Positions 51,946 through 60,478 of a stretch of 64,000 nt of DNA are shown here, piece after piece; positions within the stretch are counted from its first letter, which is position 1, and every line of letters starts with the position of its first letter. The DNA is from Dyadobacter sp. NIV53 (GTDB lineage: Bacteria; Bacteroidota; Bacteroidia; Cytophagales; Spirosomataceae). The stretch lies in contig NZ_CP081299.1 in assembly GCF_019711195.1 (NCBI RefSeq), forward strand, positions 4,128,001-4,192,000. Reading direction: 5' to 3'. A program made the translations under genes and the position numbers. The notes beneath the pieces were generated by a model. The model ran no database searches. It saw only the letters and a program-made list of their open reading frames with translations, and was not told where the DNA came from.

Positions 51946-54360
51946 CTAAAACAGCTCCGGGTATAATACCGGATCAGATTCACGCATTATCCGGTAGGCA
52001 GTTTCAAGCACATCGTCCATATTAGGTTTTGTAAAATAATCACCATCGGAACCATAAGGCGGACGATGATCTTTTGCCGAAATGGTAGCAGGAGCGGAGT
52101 CGAGCCAGCGATAGGCATTTTGTTTTTCCAGAACCTGCTGCATCATATAGGCAGAAGCACTGCCAGGAACGTCTTCATCTGCAAAGATAACCCTGCTGGT
52201 CTTTTTGATTGATTCTATAATGCTGCTATGAATATCGAATGGCAAGAGTGTTTGTACATCAATCACCTCAGCTTCAATACCCAGCTGTTGCAATTGTACC
52301 GTAGCTTCCATTACAATCCTGCACATAGATCCGTAAGTAACAATGGTAATATCCTTACCTTGTCTCAACACTTCCGGAACGCCGAGCGGAAGACATATTT
52401 CACTGATATTGTCGGGAAGGATTTCTTTTTGGCGATACGAATTTAACGGCTCTATAACCAGGGCAGGATCATCTCCTTTTATTAATGTATTATAAAATCC
52501 GGCAGCCTGAGTAAAATTCCTTGGGACAATAACATGCATCCCGCGCAAGCTGCTGAGCATGGTACCCATTGGTGAACCTGAATGCCAGATTCCCTCAAGG
52601 CGGTGCCCGCGTGTACGGACAATCAATGGTGCTTTTTGTCCACCTGCTGTACGGTATTGAAGTGTTGCCAGATCGTCCGTCAGCGTTGCAAGCGCATAAT
52701 AGATGTAATCAAAGTACTGAATTTCAACGATTGGGCGTAAGCCACGCATTGCCAAACCCACTCCCTGTCCAACTATAGTAGCTTCACGGATTCCTGTATC
52801 TGTGATCCGCAGTTCACCAAATTTTTCCTGTAAACCAGCCATTCCCTGGTTCACATCACCAATCATACCAACGTCTTCACCCAATGCTAATACACGGGGA
52901 TCTCTTTCAAAAAGTGCATTGAAATAGGAACGTATGATTTCACGGCCATCTACTGTTGGGCTATTTTCTGAATATATAGGTTCTACTGCTTTTACAAGTA
53001 GCGGAGAATCTGCAGAGTTACTATAAAGATGCGTACTAAATCTCTTCTCGTTCTCTTTAAGGCTGTTGTGAAGTGAATCCAGCAAAGCAGTTCTTGATTT
53101 ATGTTCTTCTGAACCCATCAAACGCAACGCTTTACGAATACTGGAAACCATATCTTTTCTTACCGGCAGATAAGTTTTGGACAATTCCAGAACAATATTG
53201 CTGATCTCACTTGCAAAGGCACTTTCGTGCATGGCATTTTGCAGCAATTGTATGGTTGCAAGATATTCTTTATCCAGATCTTTCCGGTACGACTGCCATG
53301 CCTGGTTACGTGACTGATGTGCTGTTTCTTTAGCCTCGGTTTCAATCAGTTCCAGATCCTCATCAGTGGCATAACCGTTTTGCAGGATCCAGTTACGGAA
53401 CCTTCGGTTACAATCATGATCATTTTCCCAATTCAGGCGCTGTTTGGATTTGTATCTTTCATGCGATCCCGAAGTGGAATGGCCTTGTGGCTGGGTCAAT
53501 TCTGTAACGTGGATTAAAACAGGAACCTGTTCTTCTCTGCACAGGGCAGCCGCACGCTGATAAGTCTCGATCAAAGCAGGATAATCCCAGCCGTTGACTG
53601 TTATGATCTCAATACCAGGCTCATCTTCATTACGCTGAAGGCCTGCCAACGCTTTTGAAATACTGGCTTTGGTAGTCTGGTATTTAATTGGAACAGAAAT
53701 GCCGTAACCATCATCCCAGACAGAGGTAAGCAATGGAACCTGCAATACACCTACCGCATTCATTGCTTCCCAGAACATACCCTGTGAAGTAGAAGCGTCA
53801 CCAATGGTTGCAAAAATGATTTCGTTTCCCTGATTCGAAAAAGTGGTGAGGTTTTGTATGTCTTTATTGGCCCGGTATAATTTTGAAGCATAAGCAAGCC
53901 CTACCGCCCGCGGAATTTGTCCGGCGGTAGAAGAAATGTCACATACTGAATTATGAAGTTGAGTCTGATCCAGCCATTGGCCGTTTTCGTCCAGCCATCT
54001 GGTTGAAAAGTGGCCGTTCATGGATCTTCCTCCTGTATTGGGTTCATGCAGCAAATCGGCATGCGCATACATTTGTGCAAAAAACTGCTGCCAGGAAAGG
54101 TTTCCTAATGCAGCTTCTATAGTCTGGTCTCTGTAATAACCTGAACGAAAATCACCTCTGCGAAATGCACGCGCCATTGCAATCTGCGCCACTTCCTTTC
54201 CATCGCCAAAAATGCCAAATTTGGAACGGCCACCCATTGTATCTTTCCTTCCCAGCAAACTTACCTGACGACTTTCGCAGGCAAGACGATAATCATCAAT
54301 AATATTCTCCTTACTCAAAATACTGGAACCGGTCAAACTATCATTTTGAAGCATAAGCAA
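51946..54360 (-). CDS. Fused E1 alpha/beta of a branched-chain 2-oxoacid dehydrogenase
   Basis: An 804-residue thiamine diphosphate enzyme; in Bacteroidota the alpha and beta parts are commonly joined. The alpha half (about 1-430) has the TPP-binding FATIGDASTSQGMFWEAMN and RDQTIEAALGNLSWQQFFAQMY. The beta half (about 460-804) has VLALGEDVGMIGDVNQGM, IVGQGVGLAMRGLRPIVEIQYFDYI, and the C-terminal transketolase fold VIDVQTLLPFD...RVIFADEDVPGSASAYMM. It probably decarboxylates branched-chain 2-oxoacids, or lipoate-dependent substrates in general. E2 and E3 are not in the window. TPP comes from the pathway ending with ThiL. Confidence 0.93.
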   Translation of the reverse strand: MLMLQNDSLTGSSILSKENIIDDYRLACESRQVSLLGRKDTMGGRSKFGIFGDGKEVAQIAMARAFRRGDFRSGYYRDQTIEAALGNLSWQQFFAQMYAHADLLHEPNTGGRSMNGHFSTRWLDENGQWLDQTQLHNSVCDISSTAGQIPRAVGLAYASKLYRANKDIQNLTTFSNQGNEIIFATIGDASTSQGMFWEAMNAVGVLQVPLLTSVWDDGYGISVPIKYQTTKASISKALAGLQRNEDEPGIEIITVNGWDYPALIETYQRAAALCREEQVPVLIHVTELTQPQGHSTSGSHERYKSKQRLNWENDHDCNRRFRNWILQNGYATDEDLELIETEAKETAHQSRNQAWQSYRKDLDKEYLATIQLLQNAMHESAFASEISNIVLELSKTYLPVRKDMVSSIRKALRLMGSEEHKSRTALLDSLHNSLKENEKRFSTHLYSNSADSPLLVKAVEPIYSENSPTVDGREIIRSYFNALFERDPRVLALGEDVGMIGDVNQGMAGLQEKFGELRITDTGIREATIVGQGVGLAMRGLRPIVEIQYFDYIYYALATLTDDLATLQYRTAGGQKAPLIVRTRGHRLEGIWHSGSPMGTMLSSLRGMHVIVPRNFTQAAGFYNTLIKGDDPALVIEPLNSYRQKEILPDNISEICLPLGVPEVLRQGKDITIVTYGSMCRIVMEATVQLQQLGIEAEVIDVQTLLPFDIHSSIIESIKKTSRVIFADEDVPGSASAYMMQQVLEKQNAYRWLDSAPATISAKDHRPPYGSDGDYFTKPNMDDVLETAYRIMRESDPVLYPELF

Positions 54361-54545
54361 AAGTTGCGGGGTTTGAATCCGTAGTTAAATTACATTTTTT
54401 GGATGCATGCCAAAATTATACAGGAAAATAATAATCATAACAATAATCACAACAAGTTTAAGACCTTTGTTAATATTGGTTAATGTTTATTAAATTTAAT
54501 TTTTATACGCTAATCTTGTTTTTGTGTTCATTTTCCACCACTTAA

Positions 54546-54959
54546 ATGTCTAATACTATTATGAAAGTATTTTTTTCAGCACTGGTTTTATTGATCGGTT
54601 TGACCACTGTTAGTTTTGCCCAGAAGGGTGTTTTGAAATTCAAAGAAGAAACACACAAGTTTGGCAAAGTTCCTCAAGGCACTCCTGTTACTCAGGAATT
54701 CGTATTTACGAACACCGGAAGTGATCCTGTTGTAATTTCTAACGTTACTGTTTCTTGCGGATGTACAACTCCTGTATGGTCAAAAGATCCTGTTCTTCCT
54801 GGTAAAACAGGTACAATCAAAGCAACGTTCAATGCTGCTGCTGCGGGACCTTTCAATAAGCCTGTTACGGTTTTCAGTAATACAGAAGGAGGTTCTATTA
54901 CTTTATATCTGAATGGTGAAGTAGTTCCAAAAACTGCTGCTGCAAAATCTTCAAAGTAA
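54546..54959 (+). CDS. DUF1573 domain protein
   Basis: A 137-residue exported protein (signal ending TVSFAQ). The mature part is one immunoglobulin-like DUF1573 domain: KFKEETHKFGKVPQGTPVTQEFVFTNTGSDPVVISNVTVSCGCTTPVWSKDPVLPGKTGTIKATF, with the defining C-x-C (SCGCT). The C terminus is Ala/Lys rich. Function is unknown; such proteins are common outside the inner membrane in Bacteroidota. A second ATG at 54561 is an equally possible start. A strong terminator follows. Confidence 0.92.
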   Translation: MSNTIMKVFFSALVLLIGLTTVSFAQKGVLKFKEETHKFGKVPQGTPVTQEFVFTNTGSDPVVISNVTVSCGCTTPVWSKDPVLPGKTGTIKATFNAAAAGPFNKPVTVFSNTEGGSITLYLNGEVVPKTAAAKSSK

Positions 54960-54979
54960 TCCCGACTTTATTAAAAGTT

Positions 54980-55011
54980 AAAAAAGCTATCCCGAGAAGG
55001 ATGGCTTTTTT
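54980..55011 (+). terminator. Terminator after the DUF1573 gene
   Basis: AAAAAAGCTATCC pairs with GGATGGCTTTTTT (one G-U pair) around five or six bases, with T's at the end. Confidence 0.9.
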
Positions 55012-55185
55012 GTTGTTCCATAGTAACCCGGTTAAGCGAATTAAACAATCCAAACTTTACTTTTTTATAAGGCAAGCCGCATATATTGACCTTCCTTATC
55101 CGGTTTTTACCTTACTAAGAATTGAAATTAATTTGGTTGGTTTTTGCTTTGAACTTTTGACAGTCAACTGTTTACTGACACTTGT

Positions 55186-58089
55186 TTAATAACCTGCAAG
55201 ATCGCGGAATGAACGGCGGCGGGTTACTTTCAGATCCTGAAGAATGCTCGATTTTACTTTTAGTATAAAATTGTAATTGCTCACCCGCGAGGCGCTTCCT
55301 GCAAAGGGTGTCCAGTTGAAGCTCATATCCCAGCAATGCAGATCACGCATCAACGATAAAGTTGTAATGGTTGGTTGAAATGCAGTAAAGTCAAAACCGG
55401 TATTGATTGTCAGTTTGAAATTTTTGGATAAGCTCAGATCTCCCGTCATTTGCAACGCCTGAATCAGTGTAGCTTTGGATAATCCCGGTTTTGTTAAGCC
55501 AAAGTTGTAGTTAAGGGAAACATTCCAGGGCACATTAAAATCAACATACAATTCAGGATTGCTTTCTACGAATTCACGTTCTTCCTGTGTTGCAGTACTG
55601 TTGGCACCAGGCGTAGGTTTTGGTTTGTCCGATTTTTTTGGCGAAAAGCTTTTTCCTAATGTAAATCCAAGGCTTTGTAATTTGGCAAGTCCTTGTCCTT
55701 CTGCAATAGAATATTTATTGATCTTCGTTCCTATCTGGTTACCTATAATATTCGGATTTGCTACATACGCATAGGGATCGAGATTCATGTTGAAGTTCAG
55801 ATTCAGGTCTTTCCCGATCCTTGCATTTGCGTTCACACTGATATTGGATAAATTAAGTGAGTCGGCAAGCAAATTATAACTTCCGTTCAAACTTAAATTA
55901 TCAAGTAATGAAACTTTCTCAAATTGAGCTGCTGCGGTATCGCTCTTTGATCTCAGTTTCATCTCAAAAGAGTTGTTCAAACTGAACGAAATAATACTGG
56001 TTGCCTGTCCATTACTTACTCCAACTCCAACACCATTGAAACGCGACAAATTCTTGGTATCGCCAGCTGCATTATATCTTACTCTCTGATAAAAACCATA
56101 GGTGGAAGATGTAAAATCTGGTGTGTAACTATAAGTAAGTGATGGAATTACGGTATGCCGGATCGCTTCAAGCCTTTTCCCGCCAAAAACAAATGTCCCA
56201 TAGAAACGTGTATTCAATCCTCCACCAAAGGAATAAGAGTATTGCGTCCCGGGTTTATTAAGCGTATCAATCCTCACATTGTTTCCACCAACGTAAGTGT
56301 ATTGGTATTGTTTGGTATAAACCTGCCCCTGTAGTGACATACTGGGCGTCAGATTAATAAAACGTAGAATTTTAAAGTTGGGAAGTGAAATTGGAATACT
56401 GTAAGTACCGGTAAACTGCGCATCTTTAAATATTTCAGACAAATTGTCAACATTAAAAGCTACTGTGGTATCCTGGCCTACACGGTTTTTATCTACCCTT
56501 AAATTTCTCACCCTGAAACCCAGGCGCGTGTAAGAAGTATCTATAGCGGAAAGTACGTTGGTAAGCCCGTAATTCCCATTAAAATCCATTCCAAGACGGA
56601 AACTTTCGAACCAGCGGCCACGACCACCATTCATAGCAAAAGGTGCGATCTGATTTACACCAAAACTGAAATCCGAGGAAATATTGGTTACACCACCAGT
56701 TTTTCGAGCAGGTACTGAATTAGGAACATTTTGTCCAAAGTTCTGATTGACACGTAAACTTGCTGCACCACGCAGGTACTGGCCCATTGTCCGGTTGTAT
56801 TGAACTGAAGAACTTGCCACATTGGATATATATTTTTGGGTTTCTAATACCTGATTCTGATTATAGGTATTACTGGTAATATTGACATTGGCAGAAAATG
56901 TGGAATTTCCGCGAGCTTTTGGAGCATGCGACCAGACCAGGCTGAAATCGTTGGTTGTTCCAATGTTTGCACCTCTTTTAACTTCATCACTGGAACGGTT
57001 CCTGGCGACTCTTAAAGCAAAATTTCCATTATACTGGTAACGCCTGGAATAGGTAGATGCAACTCCTAAGCCCCAGCTGCCTGAGGTATAGATCTGCCCG
57101 GTTACCTGCGCATTAATAAATTCACTGATTGCGAAGTAATAACCTCCGTCCCTCAAATAAAACCCTCTTCCGTTGGGCTCTTCACCATAAGTTGGGAAAA
57201 GTATTCCGGACGTACCGATTTCCTTTTTCTTGGGGAAAGGGAAAAAACCAAAAGGCAAAGCTATTGGCAGAGGAACATCACTGATGACGAGATTGAACGG
57301 CCCGGAAATAACCTGCTTCTGGTTAACCATCTTAATCTTCGGCGCATTGATGTAATAATGCGGATGCGTAAGATTACAGGTCGTATACATCGAATGATTG
57401 ATGTAAAAATTTCCTTCCGTGTCTTTTTTTACTTTTTCTCCCCGGATATTTCCGTCACCTTCGGAGGTAACAATTCCCTGGATTAAGGCTTTTTTGGACT
57501 TGAAATTATAGCGGATTTCCTTTGTGTTATAAGTTTGTGCACCATCCTGAAAAATAGGGTCTCCGGTCATTTTTTTTGCCGTCGAATCATAAGTTCCTAT
57601 GGCGTATACTTCATTCGTGATCCAGTTAAGCCGGATGTAACTTGCTTTTAAGTTAATTGTTCCATAATTTACTTCTGCGTTTCCGTATAAATGAACCTGC
57701 TTTACAGCAACATCCATAATCGTGGAATCCTCAGCTGTATATTTTACAACATTTTCAAGATCATCCGGAGAAGAAAGTGTATCAGAAGCAGTGGAGTCGG
57801 CAGATATTACCAATCCGTTTTTTGTACGTATTGAATCTGCCACCGAAGTAGCAAGTTTGGTGGAATCGGAGGAAATAGTATCCGGTTTGGCAGGTATACG
57901 GCCAACATCCGCTTTTTTAGCAGCCCCCTCAGAAACCTTGGCAGTGCCAGGATTTTTTCCGGATCGCTTTGAGCGTTGCTGTATACATCCCACCGTGCCG
58001 ATTAAAAGAAACGCCACAAGTCCCAGCGATATAATAATCGCCTTTCTTTTCAGTTCTAACAAATAGAGTATTTTTGCATAATAATTCAA
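55186..58089 (-). CDS. lptD: LPS-assembly protein LptD (OstA-like)
   Basis: A 967-residue outer-membrane protein. An N-terminal helix (IIISLGLVAFLLIGTVGC) precedes a Ser/Lys/Thr-rich linker of about 90 residues, then an OstA/LptA-like beta-jellyroll domain (about 125-260; VKQVHLYGNAEVNYGTINLKASYIRLNW...YNTKEIRYNFKSKKALIQGIVTSEGDG) and a large 26-strand-type barrel from about 290 on (FGFFPFPKKKEIGTSGILFPTYGEEPNGRGFYLRDGGYYFAISEFINAQVTGQIYTSGSWG is the start). It inserts lipopolysaccharide into the outer leaflet. It is divergent from the amidase gene with 46 bp between them. Bacteroidota LptD proteins have a longer linker than Escherichia coli; that is so here. Confidence 0.92.
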   Translation of the reverse strand: MNYYAKILYLLELKRKAIIISLGLVAFLLIGTVGCIQQRSKRSGKNPGTAKVSEGAAKKADVGRIPAKPDTISSDSTKLATSVADSIRTKNGLVISADSTASDTLSSPDDLENVVKYTAEDSTIMDVAVKQVHLYGNAEVNYGTINLKASYIRLNWITNEVYAIGTYDSTAKKMTGDPIFQDGAQTYNTKEIRYNFKSKKALIQGIVTSEGDGNIRGEKVKKDTEGNFYINHSMYTTCNLTHPHYYINAPKIKMVNQKQVISGPFNLVISDVPLPIALPFGFFPFPKKKEIGTSGILFPTYGEEPNGRGFYLRDGGYYFAISEFINAQVTGQIYTSGSWGLGVASTYSRRYQYNGNFALRVARNRSSDEVKRGANIGTTNDFSLVWSHAPKARGNSTFSANVNITSNTYNQNQVLETQKYISNVASSSVQYNRTMGQYLRGAASLRVNQNFGQNVPNSVPARKTGGVTNISSDFSFGVNQIAPFAMNGGRGRWFESFRLGMDFNGNYGLTNVLSAIDTSYTRLGFRVRNLRVDKNRVGQDTTVAFNVDNLSEIFKDAQFTGTYSIPISLPNFKILRFINLTPSMSLQGQVYTKQYQYTYVGGNNVRIDTLNKPGTQYSYSFGGGLNTRFYGTFVFGGKRLEAIRHTVIPSLTYSYTPDFTSSTYGFYQRVRYNAAGDTKNLSRFNGVGVGVSNGQATSIISFSLNNSFEMKLRSKSDTAAAQFEKVSLLDNLSLNGSYNLLADSLNLSNISVNANARIGKDLNLNFNMNLDPYAYVANPNIIGNQIGTKINKYSIAEGQGLAKLQSLGFTLGKSFSPKKSDKPKPTPGANSTATQEEREFVESNPELYVDFNVPWNVSLNYNFGLTKPGLSKATLIQALQMTGDLSLSKNFKLTINTGFDFTAFQPTITTLSLMRDLHCWDMSFNWTPFAGSASRVSNYNFILKVKSSILQDLKVTRRRSFRDLAGY

Positions 58090-58135
58090 AATTAGTTGAG
58101 AAACCTCTAAAGAATTACGTCGTAACTAAAAAATA

Positions 58136-58933
58136 ATGTTAAAAATTCTTAAAACCATAATTGCAGCCTCTTTATTACTGGTCAGTCTTGCTTTTGTTAT
58201 TCATGAAAAACCGGTTGTAGCAAGAGTCGATACTAAAGTGAATACCGTCGTTATTGATGCTGGCCATGGAGGTAAAGATCCGGGAACCAGAGGCAGTGTT
58301 GCCAGAGAAAAAGACGTGGCATTAAAAGTTGCATTGGAACTTGGCCGTAAAATCAAGGAAGAAGATCCTGATGTAAAAGTTCTTTATACACGCTCCACCG
58401 ATGTCTTTATTGAATTAGGTGAACGCTCTGCATTTGCAAACCGAAATAACGCTGATCTTTTTATTTCTATTCATTGTAACGCTACTCCACGGTCCAGTGG
58501 TGCAAGGGGAACAGAAACGTATGTAATGGGTTTGCATAAAACAGAAGGAAACCTTGAAGTGGCAAAGCGTGAAAACTCTGTAATATTGCAGGAAACTAAT
58601 TACAAACAAAAGTATAAGGGATTTGATCCTAATTCTCCTTTGGCACATATTATGCTTGCAAATTACCAGAGTGCATTCATATACAGTAGTTTAAAGTTTG
58701 CTGATTATGTGGAAAAAAAGTTTCGTACAGTTTCTGAACGGGAAAGCCGGGGAGTAAAACAAGCAGGATTTCTGGTGTTATGGCGGGCCGCAATGCCAAG
58801 TGTACTGATTGAAACGGGATTCTTGTCTTCGTCGAATGAAGAAAGGTACCTGAATTCGGAAGAAGGCCAGGAAGAAGTAGCAAAATCAATTTATCAGGCT
58901 TTCAAAATTTATAAAAAAGAGATGGATCAGTGA
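58136..58933 (+). CDS. N-acetylmuramoyl-L-alanine amidase
   Basis: A 265-residue exported Zn amidase of the Amidase_3 family, which cleaves peptide stems from murein glycan. Zinc ligands are in VVIDAGHGGKDPGTRG (His), with Glu in REKDVALKVALELG and His in FISIHCNAT; a catalytic Glu is in SVLIETGFLSSSNE. The N terminus has a signal-anchor helix (TIIAASLLLVSLAFVI). It probably cuts septal or lateral peptidoglycan. It shares a promoter region with lptD and is followed by the MCE gene. Confidence 0.95.
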   Translation: MLKILKTIIAASLLLVSLAFVIHEKPVVARVDTKVNTVVIDAGHGGKDPGTRGSVAREKDVALKVALELGRKIKEEDPDVKVLYTRSTDVFIELGERSAFANRNNADLFISIHCNATPRSSGARGTETYVMGLHKTEGNLEVAKRENSVILQETNYKQKYKGFDPNSPLAHIMLANYQSAFIYSSLKFADYVEKKFRTVSERESRGVKQAGFLVLWRAAMPSVLIETGFLSSSNEERYLNSEEGQEEVAKSIYQAFKIYKKEMDQ

Positions 58934-59054
58934 TCCGTTAGCTAATTATATTGATATACCAATTGCGAATCAAATTAATTTAGGCGAACTTAAACTTACA
59001 CCAACTGCTTAATATAGCTGTAGGCTTATGCCGGGAGCAATTTTTACTTAGTCC

Positions 59055-60023
59055 ATGAAAATATCAAAAGAAGTGAAGGTGGGGATAATGGCAATATTTG
59101 CTATTGTATTATTATACCTCGGCTTTCATGTACTCAAAGGTTCTGATGTCTTTTCCAGAACATACAAATATTATGTCATATATGATAACATTGATGGACT
59201 TACAGCATCCAATCCTGTTTTGCTCAATGGCCTGAACGTGGGCCGTGTACAGGGAATAACGCTTTTACAGAATCGTCAGAACAAGCTTTTGGTCACAATT
59301 GATGTTCAGAAAGGAATTGTTCTGCCAGAAGGTACACTTGCAACTTTAGCTGATGGGGGATTACTTGGAGGCAAAGTTATCCACATTACAATGGGTACAT
59401 CTACCCGGTTTCTGACTGATAATGATACACTTATCGGATCAAAAGAAGCAGGTATTTCAGCATTATTACAGGAAAAAGCTTTGCCACTGGTAACCCATGC
59501 AGATTCTCTTGTCCGGAACCTTGACGTAGTTGCTGCCGGATTTAAAGAAACCGGACTGATACTGAATCAGGTGTTGAAGAACTACGACCAGACGGGAAAT
59601 AGTTTACAAGGATTATTAAGCGAAAACCGCAAAAATCTGCTGGCAATGACCACCAATCTTAATGCACTTTCTGCTTCATTAATTGAAACCGAAAAAGAGC
59701 TTAAACCTTTGCTGGCAAAAACAGGAACACTCGCTGATTCATTAAATGCACTGCGATTAGGAGAAACTGTACAAAGTGCCAACAAGACGATCGGAGAGCT
59801 GCGGCAGATACTGGCGGGTGTACAAGCAGGAAAAGGCACAGCTGGTAAACTGGTCACTGATCAAACACTTTATGACAATCTGAACAGAACTATGATCAGT
59901 CTAAATAAACTGATGACTAATTTCCGGGAACACCCAAAACGCTATGTTCACATATCTGTTTTTGGAAAAAAGGAAACAGGACCTGCTGAGTCTGTGCTGG
60001 ATACAGCTACACAAATCAGGTAA
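59055..60023 (+). CDS. MlaD/MCE-domain protein
   Basis: A 322-residue protein with one N-terminal membrane helix (VGIMAIFAIVLLYLGFHVLKG) and a MCE domain (about 35-120; YYVIYDNIDGLTASNPVLLNGLNVGRVQGITLL, then GGLLGGKVIHITMG). The C-terminal part is a long coiled/helical region. MCE proteins form hexameric channels for lipids between the membranes. The Mla ATPase and permease are not in this window. It follows the amidase by 121 bp on the same strand, an order common in Bacteroidota. Confidence 0.93.
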   Translation: MKISKEVKVGIMAIFAIVLLYLGFHVLKGSDVFSRTYKYYVIYDNIDGLTASNPVLLNGLNVGRVQGITLLQNRQNKLLVTIDVQKGIVLPEGTLATLADGGLLGGKVIHITMGTSTRFLTDNDTLIGSKEAGISALLQEKALPLVTHADSLVRNLDVVAAGFKETGLILNQVLKNYDQTGNSLQGLLSENRKNLLAMTTNLNALSASLIETEKELKPLLAKTGTLADSLNALRLGETVQSANKTIGELRQILAGVQAGKGTAGKLVTDQTLYDNLNRTMISLNKLMTNFREHPKRYVHISVFGKKETGPAESVLDTATQIR

Positions 60024-60086
60024 ACACACGCTGCCAGTTACTGTTTTTCGTTATTTTGCTTAAAGAAAATAGTAAATAAAATTCTT

Positions 60087-60338
60087 ATGCTGATAAAAGA
60101 GCCGAAGAAATGAAGCACAAGTACGCTGGCAAAAAATGAAAATATTCCCCAGGCACTTATTTACGAGGTGATGGACGGACAGCCTTCGTATTATAGAGGA
60201 TATAAAGATGTGTTAAATAATAAAAAATCACTTAATGATATTATTGGAAGTAGTGGATTGCAGTCTTTTATAATTCAGTATATCCTTGAAATATTATACA
60301 TCAGAGTTGGACGCAAATTATATCATTTTTTAACATAG
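60087..60338 (+). pseudogene. Decayed small gene, possible Uma2-type nuclease N-terminal remnant
   Basis: In the frame of an ATG at 60087 there is an early stop (TGA at 60111), after which the frame is open to TAG at 60338. It encodes NENIPQALIYEVMDGQPSYY, then RGYKDVLNNKKSLNDIIGSSGLQ and a hydrophobic segment. The phrase 'IPxxLIYEVMDGxPxYYRGYKxVL' resembles the N-terminal part of Uma2-family (DUF820) restriction-like nucleases; the rest of that fold is absent. I see no valid start codon after the stop, so it is treated as a remnant. Recognition is from memory and moderately weak. Confidence 0.4.
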
Positions 60339-60404
60339 GGCAATATTTACAGGATGAGGGGATAAAAGTGGAAACAAATTTTTAAATCTTTCTTTTCAGT
60401 AATA

Positions 60405-60447
60405 AAAAACAAGTCGTTTGCTTACGGGCAGGCGACTTTTTATTTTT
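60405..60447 (+). terminator. Hairpin after the remnant
   Basis: AAGTCG (60411-60416) pairs with CGACTT (60433-60438), with an inner TGC/GCA pair, followed by T's. It overlaps the -7 element of the next gene. Confidence 0.5.
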
Positions 60448-60448
60448 G
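60441..60448 (+). promoter_or_regulatory. Promoter -7 element for the acyl-CoA carboxylase gene
   Basis: TATTTTTG is an exact TAnnTTTG, 30 nt before the ATG at 60479. It overlaps the 3' side of the preceding hairpin. It makes the start at 60479, not the earlier in-frame codon at 60446, the likely one. Confidence 0.5.
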
Positions 60449-60478
60449 GGCTGTTCATTTAAACTTTCATCAGGAACT

